Below, one piece after another: positions 35,694-44,660 of a stretch of DNA of 64,000 nt. Numbering within the stretch: the stretch's first letter is position 1; each line of letters opens with the position of its first letter. This DNA comes from Methylomonas koyamae (GTDB lineage Bacteria; Pseudomonadota; Gammaproteobacteria; Methylococcales; Methylomonadaceae): the NCBI RefSeq assembly GCF_019669905.1, contig NZ_AP019777.1:1116001-1180000 (forward strand), given 5' to 3'. The translations under genes were made by a program, and so were the position numbers. The notes under the pieces were generated by a model that saw nothing but the letters and a program-made list of their open reading frames with translations, was not told the DNA's origin and did no database searches.

Positions 35694-37097
35694 CATCTCG
35701 TTATACACAACTCAAATCTAGCGATATGATCCGATTATTTGCAAGTGAATAGGAAGAAATGGGTTGGGTAGCGGAAGAACTGTCAGGGATCGATTTAGGC
35801 GACCAACGCTTGAATGCACGGTCGATCAAGTTGTTGCGGCGATTGTCGGAAAAGCCGTCAGCCAGTATTCCGGCGGCTTGTGGTGGCTGGGCCGAGACCG
35901 TCGCCGCCTACCGGTTTTTATCGCAAGAAGCGCTGGAATGGCAAGATATTCTGCAACCGCATATGGCTTGTACGCAGACCCGGATGCAAAGCCATCCGGT
36001 GGTGCTTTGCCTACAGGATACGACCGAACTGGACTTCAATGGTCGAAGCGCCGACGGACTGGGCCCCTTGTCCTATGAAGCTCAGCGCGGCATGTATCTG
36101 CATCCGACGTTTGCGGTCACCCCGGAGCGCTTACCGTTGGGTGTCATTGATGCCTGGATGTGGGCACGGGAAGCGAAAGACGAACAGGGCGAACGCCCCG
36201 GCATTTCGGAAAGCGTGCGCTGGATAGAAGGTTACGAACGCATCGCCGAACGCGCCCAGGAACTGCCCGATACGCGCTTGGTGTATGTGGCGGATCGCGA
36301 GGGCGACATATTGGCGCTGATGCAGCGGGCTCATGCGCTGAACCACTCGGCCGACTGGCTGATTCGCGCCAAACACAACCGGAAATTACCGGACGACAGC
36401 GGTAAATGTTGGGATCGGGTCGCGGAAACCGAGGTGCTGGGCGAACTGCAATTCTATTTGCCGCCGCGCCCGGGACGCAAAGGACGGCCGATTGTCCAGC
36501 AGATCCGTGCGTTACGCGTGAGTCTGCCAACTGCCAATAAGGAGATGTTTGAAGTGACCGCCCTGCAGGCCACGGAAGTCGATCCACCGACCGGTGAAAA
36601 ACCTGTGGAATGGCGTCTACTGACGAATCGCGAAGCACCGGCTTTGGCCGAGGCGGCGACCCTAATCGACTGGTATCGCTGCCGCTGGGAGATCGAAATA
36701 TTTTTCAACATCTTGAAAAACGGCTGTCAGGTGGAAGCCTTGCAATTAGCGGCGATGCCGCGCATCGAATTAGCGCTGAGTTTGTTCATGATCGTGGCCT
36801 GGCGAATCGGCTTTCTGATGCGTTTGGGCCGGAGCTGTCCGGATATGGACTGCGAGATCGTGTTTGACCGGGAAGAATGGCAAGCCGCTTGGTTGGTAGC
36901 TCGAAAGCCCTTGCCGCCGGCACCGCCCAAACTCAATGAGGCCATCCGAGTAATTGCCAGCTTTGGTGGCTTTTTAGGGCGCAAGGGCGACGGTGAACCG
37001 GGCGTGAAAAGTCTCTGGCAAGGTCTGCAGCGCGTCATGGACTTCGCCATGGGCATTCGCGCCGTGAGAGAGACGCAGGGTTATGTATAAAAGGATG
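35694..37097 (+). mobile_element. IS4-family insertion sequence, complete
   Basis: This 1404-bp element has imperfect terminal inverted repeats that start CATC and share TTATACA and AAC (left CATCTCGTTATACACAAC, right, read inward, CATCCTTTTATACATAAC). It is flanked by the 9-bp duplication CCTTTTAGC. It carries one intact transposase and has split a membrane-methyltransferase gene in the defence island. Its GC content is clearly above that of its surroundings. The clean duplication and intact gene suggest a recent insertion. Confidence 0.92.
35759..37090 (+). CDS. IS4-family transposase
   Basis: This 443-residue transposase has the DDE residues in their usual setting: CLQDTTELDF, then VADREGDILAL, then YRCRWEIEIFFNILKNGC, the Y-(2)-R-(3)-E-(6)-K signature of the IS4 family. 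The ATG at 35759 has AGGA upstream, and the stop at 37090 lies within 10 bases of the right end of the element. It appears intact. It catalyses cut-and-paste movement of the element. Confidence 0.93.
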   Translation: MGWVAEELSGIDLGDQRLNARSIKLLRRLSEKPSASIPAACGGWAETVAAYRFLSQEALEWQDILQPHMACTQTRMQSHPVVLCLQDTTELDFNGRSADGLGPLSYEAQRGMYLHPTFAVTPERLPLGVIDAWMWAREAKDEQGERPGISESVRWIEGYERIAERAQELPDTRLVYVADREGDILALMQRAHALNHSADWLIRAKHNRKLPDDSGKCWDRVAETEVLGELQFYLPPRPGRKGRPIVQQIRALRVSLPTANKEMFEVTALQATEVDPPTGEKPVEWRLLTNREAPALAEAATLIDWYRCRWEIEIFFNILKNGCQVEALQLAAMPRIELALSLFMIVAWRIGFLMRLGRSCPDMDCEIVFDREEWQAAWLVARKPLPPAPPKLNEAIRVIASFGGFLGRKGDGEPGVKSLWQGLQRVMDFAMGIRAVRETQGYV

Positions 37098-37609
37098 CCT
37101 TTTAGCTCATCTTTTGCAGCCATTTCCAAAAGTCGTATATGTGCTCCCCATTGTCCAAGCAATTGACGTAGTGCGGGTTGATCGACTACGCCTGCTTCAT
37201 GCTCAATCAGTTCGAGTGACTGTTTTCCAATGGCAACTATTTGATCGAGTAATTCCCTATCGGTTTGTGAAAGTTGTCGTAAACCGCTAGCAACAAGATA
37301 TGTGAGAGTTCGAAACGGAAGTTTATTTTTCTTATGCTCTAGACGAGTTTTTAACGCAAATTTGTCATATAGTAGAACTGATTGAATCCTAAGTTCACGA
37401 AGAGGGCCGTAAAACTTTGTTAACTGCCTAATAATTTCATCTCTTTCTTGTGTTTGTTGTGTTATCTTCAAAGTTACTAATGTTAATTCATTTTGTCGCT
37501 TGTTTTGTTTAGATTGAATAAAAAGAGTTATTAAAACAGTGGTTAATCCAACTAAAATTGGCCCCCAAGCCTTTACGACTTCCACATCCCAATTAAATGG
37601 ATTTATCAT
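37098..37609 (-). pseudogene. Membrane-methyltransferase gene, 5' part (split by IS4)
   Basis: This part encodes about 170 residues: MINPFNWDVEVV, one hydrophobic segment (GPILVGLTTVLITLFIQ) and a helical cytoplasmic region to KDELK, where the IS4-family element begins. In the present sequence the frame runs on into the element's inverted repeat and ends at 36974. Without the element it continues into the methyltransferase part at 34937-35684. The intact gene would therefore encode a membrane-anchored methyltransferase of 419 residues, an unusual layout that I do not recognise. Confidence 0.85.
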
Positions 37610-37695
37610 TGTACTTTCCTGGGTTTGTGATCAATTACGCTATTATTTAAATATTTAAAAGAAGCGATGTTGTCTTAAAAATAGATTAATCATAA

Positions 37696-40215
37696 CTATT
37701 TCTTTATTTTTGGTATGATAATTCCGGTTTTTGTAAGGAGCATATCTACATATTCTTTTTTATTATCCGGCCCATAACTGACATGTATGGGCCGGTCTTC
37801 GCCATAAAAGTACAGCCGATCATAAGGCATATTTTCGGCAATCCAATCGGCGACTTCCCGCATGTTTTCATCGTCAACGATGAAATCAACTGCAGCACCA
37901 AGCCGCGGGCAAATTAGGTTTTTCTTGCTGTTCAGTTCATACGCGGCATGTTGATCCAATTTCGGAGCAACCCGTTTTTTAATGTGCTTACCCAATTCAT
38001 GTGAACAAAAGCCGTAGGACAGCCTGATCATACCGAAATAATCAATTACGGGATCGAGTATATTGATCGCTAGATCGTATAGCGCGTTATAGCTATCGGC
38101 TTGTTTGGGGAGATTGGGTATACCTGTGGCTTGTTGAGTTTCCCCGCATTCGATGAGTTGTCTATACGTCAGATAGTTTCCACACGGTTCATCTAGATCG
38201 GGTGTTGAACGACTACGAATCAGTTCAAAGCCATCGATTTCCCAGCGTGCACGGGCTAATGTTTGCCGAAATTCTTCCGGTTTGGGACCGTAACCGCTTA
38301 AGTCGAATAGGTTTAAGGCCAGTAATTGCTCATCAAAATTTAGCTGTTCGGCGTAGTGCGGGAATTCCTCATTGATAAAGCGGGACTTTACATACAGGTA
38401 GGTGGGTTCAAATTCTTCGCCGTATTCGTAGAGATCGAATGTTTGTTCTCGCAGATTGATCTTGACGCGCTCCAGCAAGCGCGGAATAGGTTGATCCTCA
38501 AAATCGTCGTAGCGCATCAAGCTTAATTTGCCGGATTGGATGTGGATTTTTATCAAATCCGTTTGTTCGATATCGCCATACAAAATCGTGGCGCAGCCGA
38601 TGTATATCCTCAGCAAAGCCGGTAGTTCCTGAACCATGCTGGTGTGCAGATGCAACGCCTCGCCTTCATCCAGATATCCTAGGCCTTGTTCTGTCGAGTG
38701 TTGGCAGGCTGCCGCAATGAGTTCGGCATTGCTAATCTTGAATAAAATCGATTTGGCTGTTTCGATGGCATTTGGATAATCGCCAAAAAAGGCCTTGATG
38801 TCTTTTTGTAACCCCGCTTCTAAATGTTTGTAGGGTTTGCGTTTGGAAAAGGCCTGTAACGCGAAATAGGTGATTAAGTCTTCGATTTTGCTTTGCTGGG
38901 CTTGCTCGAACAGCGCTTCGTCATTGTTGTCTAGCGTAAAGCGAATGGCTTTGTTGACGGTGCCAAAGGCTTCGGTGAGTTCAACCAGCGAATCGACTTC
39001 CGATTTGTCGGGTAGCCGCCCAAGCTCCAGAATTTTCTGCCACAGCGGGTCGAGAAGGTGTTTGTAAGCCAGATATTTTTTCTCATTACGAGAAAGTTTA
39101 GGCTCCGCCGGTGAAACAGGTCTACGCGATAGGCGTAAAACGTTGCGTTGGCTACGTTGCCGGCCGAGTAGAAAGCGTTGTTCCGCGTCTTGATTTTTAA
39201 AAACGAAGAAGATGCCTGGGGCGACCGGGATAGTGTCCGTTTCTAAGGTTTCCGATATAAAGTCTTTTAGTTCGCTTTGGGTAAAGTATTTCTGGAAGGT
39301 ATTGCGTTGGGTGATGACGCCGTCGTTAAAAGCTTGGCCTTTGAATGCATTCTGATTAAATAGCATGGCGGAAACCACTAACACTTGGTTAGCCAAATCA
39401 TAAGCGCCGATTAATGCTTCCAGTCTTTCTTGGTAGTTTTCGATGACATTGATCACGAAGCCTAAATTAACAATGTCGGCGGCTTGCTTGGGCTGGTCGG
39501 GGGCGTAATGTGGATCCCAGCCGGACACGGTAATATCGTTTGCCGAAAGATTGCGGATATCGTCGCCTTTTCCGCAGCCGTAATCGAATACGCTTAACGA
39601 GCCGTCTAAAAATCCATGACGCGCTAAGCATTGCATTGGGGCGGATAAATTACTGCGGGAAAGTGCCGTGAGATGGCGGGAAATGCTTGCGCTTTCGGAT
39701 AATTCAAGCCTTACGTTATCGGTAGTTTCGTCGTTGCCTATCGGTACAAACTGGTAATCAATGAGCTGAAAGCCTTTTTCGGCTATTAAAGCCTCCCAAG
39801 CTTGTTTGAAGCCGATTTGTATCGGATTTTCGAATAGCCCAAGCTGTTCGGCTGTCTCCGTTAACTGGCGAAACTGCTCGATGTTAGGAGCATCTTTACC
39901 GACTAACAATTCCTTACGATGTAAAATCGGCGGATTAAATGAGGCTTGATAGCTGCGTTTTTCGACTCTTTGCGCCGTTAGGTCAATGCGGTAACTCTTT
40001 TCTAGGGCGGGAAATGGGTCTTCAAAGAAATTGGGATACCAAAGTAATGACAGCACATTGGATTTGCCATCGTATTTGACGACATTGTAATCATGGCTCG
40101 GTTGTAAATTGGCTAACGCCTCGGCGGCCTTGATAGTCTGTTGTACTTCGCTCTTTTGCGATTCGGTTAGGCTGCAATGCCAATAAACGTTGTTAAGTAC
40201 TTTCTTGCCAAGCAT
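37696..40215 (-). CDS. DNA phosphorothioation-associated putative methyltransferase
   Basis: This 839-residue protein matches the family often called DNA phosphorothioation-associated putative methyltransferase. A SAM-binding core appears near residue 210 (VFDYGCGKGDDIRNLS), followed by SGWDPHY and a region ending in IFFVFKNQDAEQRFL. The long C-terminal half is characteristic of the family but has no known activity. I chose the ATG at 40215 (MLGKKVLNN) with AGGATA upstream; the frame also opens at a TTG at 40236. It lies just downstream of the cysteine desulfurase gene. Its role in phosphorothioation is unproven. Confidence 0.85.
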   Translation of the reverse strand: MLGKKVLNNVYWHCSLTESQKSEVQQTIKAAEALANLQPSHDYNVVKYDGKSNVLSLLWYPNFFEDPFPALEKSYRIDLTAQRVEKRSYQASFNPPILHRKELLVGKDAPNIEQFRQLTETAEQLGLFENPIQIGFKQAWEALIAEKGFQLIDYQFVPIGNDETTDNVRLELSESASISRHLTALSRSNLSAPMQCLARHGFLDGSLSVFDYGCGKGDDIRNLSANDITVSGWDPHYAPDQPKQAADIVNLGFVINVIENYQERLEALIGAYDLANQVLVVSAMLFNQNAFKGQAFNDGVITQRNTFQKYFTQSELKDFISETLETDTIPVAPGIFFVFKNQDAEQRFLLGRQRSQRNVLRLSRRPVSPAEPKLSRNEKKYLAYKHLLDPLWQKILELGRLPDKSEVDSLVELTEAFGTVNKAIRFTLDNNDEALFEQAQQSKIEDLITYFALQAFSKRKPYKHLEAGLQKDIKAFFGDYPNAIETAKSILFKISNAELIAAACQHSTEQGLGYLDEGEALHLHTSMVQELPALLRIYIGCATILYGDIEQTDLIKIHIQSGKLSLMRYDDFEDQPIPRLLERVKINLREQTFDLYEYGEEFEPTYLYVKSRFINEEFPHYAEQLNFDEQLLALNLFDLSGYGPKPEEFRQTLARARWEIDGFELIRSRSTPDLDEPCGNYLTYRQLIECGETQQATGIPNLPKQADSYNALYDLAINILDPVIDYFGMIRLSYGFCSHELGKHIKKRVAPKLDQHAAYELNSKKNLICPRLGAAVDFIVDDENMREVADWIAENMPYDRLYFYGEDRPIHVSYGPDNKKEYVDMLLTKTGIIIPKIKK

Positions 40216-40236
40216 GGGGTTATATCCTGTCGCCAA

Positions 40237-41400
40237 TTATTCCAATGCCAGTTCCCGTAAGCGGGTGACTTCTTCAACGATGCGTTGTCCGGCCCAGGCG
40301 ATTTCTTCGATGGAAGTGTAACGTCCAAAACTGATCCGCACTGCGCCATAAAGCCTATCCCCTTCAATGCCCATGGCTCTTAAGACATGTGAGGCTTCGA
40401 CCGCGCCACTGTTACAGGCCGATCCTGACGATATTGCAATCTCGTCTCTAAGTGCAATGATCAACGAGTCGGCACTGATCTGTTCAAAGCTGACGTTAAT
40501 GATATTGGGTAGCTTGTGCTCTTGATCACCGTTGAAATATACGCCGTCTAGCTTGTTCAGTTGCTTGGTTAAAGCGTGTTGTAACGCTACAGCGTGTGCG
40601 TAATCTGCTTTCTGGGTGTCGTTGGCTAATTCAAATGCGGTTGCCATGCCGGCGATTTGATGAGTGGGCAGTGTTCCCGGCCTTAATCCGTGCTCTTGGC
40701 CTCCGCCATGCAGTAATGGAGTGAGATTGATCTTTTTTCGATTTCTAACAAACAAGCAGCCTATGCCTTTCGGGCCATAAAATTTATGCCCAGAAAGCGA
40801 AAGTAAATCGATGGGCGTTTCGGATAAATCAAGTGGCAGTTTGCCAGCGCTTTGGGCGGCGTCGACATGAAAAAACACGTCTTCTTGTTCTAGAGCTTTT
40901 GCAATTTGATTAATATCTTGAATGTAGCCCGTTTCGTTATTGACCTGCATTAATGAGACAAGAATGGTTTCGCTAGTGATCGCTGACAGCACTTGTTCAA
41001 CGCTGATTTGGCCTTCTAAATCTGGGCGCAGGTAAGTTACACTAAAACCTATCGATTCAAGATACTTGCAAGTATCTAATACGGCTTTGTGTTCACTCGC
41101 CGAGGTAATGATGTGTTGTCCCTTACTTCGATAGCCGAGCGCGATACCCTTGATCGCTAGATTGTTGGATTCCGTTGCGCCGGACGTGAATATCAAATCG
41201 CCGGGCTTGCAGTTCAGGCAGGTCGCCATGTTTGTTCTGGAGTTTTCAACCAGATCATTGGCTCGTTCACCAAAAGCGTGCTGTAACGACGCAGGGTTTG
41301 CGAAGTTATCGTCTAATGTAAGGCTGCCGCAAAGAGTTAGTACAGCCTCGGGCGCCATGGGGGTGGTCGCCGCGTAGTCTAGGTAAATCTGATTTGCCAA
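40237..41400 (-). CDS. sspA: Cysteine desulfurase SspA/DndA-like
   Basis: This 387-residue PLP-dependent enzyme takes sulfur from cysteine and passes it to the modification machinery. The N-terminus is IYLDYAATTPMAPEA. The PLP lysine lies in SLSGHKFYGPKG, and the catalytic cysteine in SSGSACNSG near residue 327. It looks like an IscS/NifS-type class I desulfurase. No Fe-S assembly genes are next to it, and it lies in an operon with the phosphorothioation-associated methyltransferase, so its job is probably as SspA (DndA). It is on the opposite strand from sspBCD, as in some known islands. Confidence 0.9.
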   Translation of the reverse strand: MANQIYLDYAATTPMAPEAVLTLCGSLTLDDNFANPASLQHAFGERANDLVENSRTNMATCLNCKPGDLIFTSGATESNNLAIKGIALGYRSKGQHIITSASEHKAVLDTCKYLESIGFSVTYLRPDLEGQISVEQVLSAITSETILVSLMQVNNETGYIQDINQIAKALEQEDVFFHVDAAQSAGKLPLDLSETPIDLLSLSGHKFYGPKGIGCLFVRNRKKINLTPLLHGGGQEHGLRPGTLPTHQIAGMATAFELANDTQKADYAHAVALQHALTKQLNKLDGVYFNGDQEHKLPNIINVSFEQISADSLIIALRDEIAISSGSACNSGAVEASHVLRAMGIEGDRLYGAVRISFGRYTSIEEIAWAGQRIVEEVTRLRELALE

Positions 41401-41517
41401 GATAATTGATGTGTTGTTGTTAGGAATAGGTCAATAATATATGCCTTCGCTTGGAATATGAAGTTATACATAATTTTGAAGTGACTAATTACCTCTCTGA
41501 AAAAATGGTTGGGGACG

Positions 41518-41535
41518 TCACTATATCTATAGTGA
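41518..41535. promoter_or_regulatory. Dyad in the sspA/HU divergent promoter region
   Basis: TCACTAT and ATAGTGA form a perfect 7-bp dyad around ATCT, with outer bases AC and GT that also match. It lies 56 bases before the HU gene and 118 bases before sspA, and it overlaps a possible -10-like TATAGT. It is a candidate operator. Confidence 0.4.
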
Positions 41536-41590
41536 TGTAAAATGATTATTGCAGGTTCAAAATTTTTATTAACTCAAAACAAATTCCAGT

Positions 41591-41863
41591 ATGAACAAAT
41601 CCGACCTCATCGACGCCATCGCCAGCCACGCCAACCTGACCAAAGCCGACGCAGGCCGGGCACTGGATGGACTTATCCAATCCATCCAAACCGCATTGAA
41701 AGCTGGAGATTCTGTAGCATTAGTAGGCTTCGGTACTTTTGAAGTGAAAGAGCGTGCAGAGCGAACAGGTCGTAATCCGCAAACCGGTGCAGCCATTACG
41801 ATCGCCGCTGCAAAACTGCCTGGTTTCAAAGCCGGCAAAGCCCTGAAAGACGCCGTTCAGTAA
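41591..41863 (+). CDS. HU-family nucleoid protein
   Basis: This 90-residue HU protein starts [20 protein letters not shown] and has the arm motif [12 protein letters not shown] and the body motif [14 protein letters not shown]. It bends DNA and is often carried on large plasmids and ICEs, where it buffers the nucleoid or aids transfer and integration. It is on the plus strand between the defence island and traN, convergent with traN (13 bases apart). The ribosome site is weak. Confidence 0.93.
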   Translation: MNKSDLIDAIASHANLTKADAGRALDGLIQSIQTALKAGDSVALVGFGTFEVKERAERTGRNPQTGAAITIAAAKLPGFKAGKALKDAVQ

Positions 41864-41876
41864 GGTTTAGGCCGCA

Positions 41877-44660
41877 TCATTGCGGCCCCATGCCCCAGCC
41901 TTCCAGTTCCGACTGTCGTTTCACCGTGGTGACATCCAGATCGGTCATCCGGCCTTGGGTGCGGGTTAATGTGTCTTGCCGGCCGCTGGAGGCTGCGCCG
42001 TATTTCTGAGGATTGAGCCGGCTTCCCGTCCCGGTGAGTTGATCGAGATTGAGCATGGATGAGGCATTGGCGGCGGACGGCAAATGCCCGGTCTGAGCCA
42101 AAATGGCCAACCATTTGTCCAGGTTGACCTGTGTCCAGTCCACGCGATCCAGGTCTGCGACTTTGATGCCGGTACAAGTCGGACTTTCCGGCGTACCGAA
42201 ATCCATGCCCAACTGCGGTTTGATTTGTTCGTTGAGAATGCGCGCAAGCGGCGAGTTGTAGCAGCAGTAACTTTCCTTGCGCACCCAACACACGCCAGCC
42301 ACCTTGCTCTCGCAATAGGTGCCCAAGTCCGTGCAGACTTTGAGCTGTTTCTGGGCGGCGAGTTCGTATTCCGGTTCCTCGCAGGAATAGACGATCTGGA
42401 TGATCATGATGATGATCATCACCACGGTATAGGCTGTCATCAACGTGCTGAGCAGTTCGCCCGCAACAGCGGCGCCACCACCCAACTCGACGCCGCCCGA
42501 TTGGGCCGCCGGGGTCAAATTGCCCGCTGAATCGAATGCCGCCTGGCCGCCCGCACTGAAAAGCGCGTTACCGGCCGCTTCGCCAAAGGTCTGGCCGATC
42601 CATTCCGCCACCGATTTCATCAATTCGCCTTTGAGAGAATCGAGCAAGCCTTGCGAGGCAAGGTCGCTGGTGCTGAGCATGTCAGTGCCGACCAAATCAT
42701 TCACCGTCGAGGCAAAATCCGCCTGAAAACTGTTCCAGGCATCGCCGGCCAACGTGAACGGGGTACGCATGGTTTCCCAAGCGCCTCGAATGGCCGAGGT
42801 GCTATCCATGGCCATCACCGCGCTGTCCATCTGACTGGTGGCGATCAACAGATCAATGTAACGTCCCAGTCCCATGGCTCCCTCGGGCGTTTCGCAGCAA
42901 TCGACCAGGCTGAGTGCGCCACCGACCATTTTGCAACTGGCCGGTTTGCCCTGAAATACTTGGCACGTCGTCGGATCCTTTTGTTGTAGATCGGCATTGG
43001 CGTAGTCGCAATGCAAGTCCATCGCCATTTGCTGGGCGCTGTTGAGTAAGGCGACTGCCTTGCTGAAATCCTGACTTTGTGTGCGATTCACGCTGATGCA
43101 GTCTTCGCCCATACAGCGAATCGGTCCAGCGCATTGCTGTTGAGTGTGGCTTTGAATGCCGGGAACACCCACCGTTTGCCCGCAGTCGTAAGTATCGACG
43201 CTGTCCCAGCAGGTACCCGAGGCCAATACACTGGTGCATTGGCTTTTGATGAACGAGCAGCCTTTAGTTTCCAAGGACTCACAGGTCTTACTGGGCACAC
43301 CGTTCGTCGGTGGCTCCAGACAGTGGGTGCCGGCGGTATCGGTCCAACATTGACCGTACTGATTCAAATCGCAGTTTCCGGCCGCCTGGATGTTCATGCA
43401 GGTATTTCGTATCCCACTTGAACTCGCCACCGGCGCTTGTGCCAAATCGGTACCGCAGACCATCACCTGCGAAGTCGGATCGACATAACAACCCGTAGCA
43501 TTGGCGGGATCGTTCGTGCAACTCAATTGGCTGCCGGCCTGACAGATGCCATCGGTAATGGCATTGGCCAGATTCTGACAATTCGGACCGTCCCAGCTCC
43601 ATTCGTCCTGGGTGATCAGTTTCGACAAGTCGTAGCGCAAGCGAATCCGCGAATAGCCTTCGCCGCGTCCAGAGACGCGGGTTTCTTCCTTGAACACCTT
43701 GATGCCGCTGCTATTGAAGGCATACAGCACGTTGGTGTTGGGATATTCGTTCCAACTGGTGTAAAGCTCGCAATCCCCGAACCAACCGCTGGCACCGGTA
43801 TAGATCAACTGATTGTCGTAATAGACTCGAGTGTGGTCATCGTATTTGACGTATTCCAGCGTGGCGCTGGTGATGGCTTCCGGATGCAAGACCTCATACT
43901 TGACCTGCCAGGTAAACAAGCCGCAATCGGATTCCCAATAATCATCACCGACCCGGCCGACATACAAATCCATGCAGCCCGGCCCGCAACTGGAAAATCC
44001 GCCATCGCCACTGACGAAACGAATCAAGGGTTCGACATGGACTTGGTGAGTGGCGGTACAGCTTTGCGGTACGGTCGGTTGACGCAGACATAACTGATAG
44101 TCGGGGATACGGACCGACTGATTGGTCTCGGTTTGCGTTGTCACGGTAGTACAGTCAGAAAACGACTGCGCCCAAGGCGTGAAGTCGCTGAATACCTGAT
44201 CGCCGTTTCGCCAAATCGGATCGGCTTGTAAGTCCGGGTGCGACTGGTGAGCGTTGTCGATCAGAGTGCGATAGGCTTCGCCGGTGAAGCTGGTTTCGCC
44301 GTTCAGGGTGGTCTGTGCATCGAGACCCGCCGCCAGTGTGCCGGGATTGTTACCGTAGAGATTGGCAAAATCGCTGGTCGTGGTAGAAGTGCTATTGGTA
44401 TCCGGAAACAGCGTGCCGATCGAAATGGCGCTTTCCTGAGCTGTTCCCGGATTTAAGGTCAGTGTGCTGTTGCCAGTATCGATCGGAAACGCAAAACCAT
44501 CTAGGACTTGCTGACCCAGTTGTTGGCCATCACGCCCAGCCGCCTGAATCGCATCGGCCCAGGACACACCAAAAGGCGTCCAGGCCAGGGTCACGCACAA
44601 AATTGCAGACAGTGTCTTCGTAAACCTACATTGCGGTTCGAATAACTCCTTGACGCCCAT
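41877..44660 (-). CDS. traN: TraN, mating-pair stabilisation protein
   Basis: This 927-residue protein is the outer membrane adhesin TraN of F-type transfer systems. It has an N-terminal signal peptide (residues about 1-31, ending near SWADA), many cysteines in the middle region and a C-terminal hydrophobic segment (VVMIIIMIIQIVYSC). It binds the recipient surface. I chose the ATG at 44660, which overlaps the stop of traU as TGATG. It is the last gene of the transfer operon in this window. The traF, traH and traG genes that follow in related elements are not here. Confidence 0.9.
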   Translation of the reverse strand: MGVKELFEPQCRFTKTLSAILCVTLAWTPFGVSWADAIQAAGRDGQQLGQQVLDGFAFPIDTGNSTLTLNPGTAQESAISIGTLFPDTNSTSTTTSDFANLYGNNPGTLAAGLDAQTTLNGETSFTGEAYRTLIDNAHQSHPDLQADPIWRNGDQVFSDFTPWAQSFSDCTTVTTQTETNQSVRIPDYQLCLRQPTVPQSCTATHQVHVEPLIRFVSGDGGFSSCGPGCMDLYVGRVGDDYWESDCGLFTWQVKYEVLHPEAITSATLEYVKYDDHTRVYYDNQLIYTGASGWFGDCELYTSWNEYPNTNVLYAFNSSGIKVFKEETRVSGRGEGYSRIRLRYDLSKLITQDEWSWDGPNCQNLANAITDGICQAGSQLSCTNDPANATGCYVDPTSQVMVCGTDLAQAPVASSSGIRNTCMNIQAAGNCDLNQYGQCWTDTAGTHCLEPPTNGVPSKTCESLETKGCSFIKSQCTSVLASGTCWDSVDTYDCGQTVGVPGIQSHTQQQCAGPIRCMGEDCISVNRTQSQDFSKAVALLNSAQQMAMDLHCDYANADLQQKDPTTCQVFQGKPASCKMVGGALSLVDCCETPEGAMGLGRYIDLLIATSQMDSAVMAMDSTSAIRGAWETMRTPFTLAGDAWNSFQADFASTVNDLVGTDMLSTSDLASQGLLDSLKGELMKSVAEWIGQTFGEAAGNALFSAGGQAAFDSAGNLTPAAQSGGVELGGGAAVAGELLSTLMTAYTVVMIIIMIIQIVYSCEEPEYELAAQKQLKVCTDLGTYCESKVAGVCWVRKESYCCYNSPLARILNEQIKPQLGMDFGTPESPTCTGIKVADLDRVDWTQVNLDKWLAILAQTGHLPSAANASSMLNLDQLTGTGSRLNPQKYGAASSGRQDTLTRTQGRMTDLDVTTVKRQSELEGWGMGPQ

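Noticed and set aside
36974..37609. Apparent 211-residue protein overlapping the IS4 transposase
   Set aside because: The last part reads the element's inverted repeat and antisense transposase; the real gene is the interrupted one described at 37098-37609.
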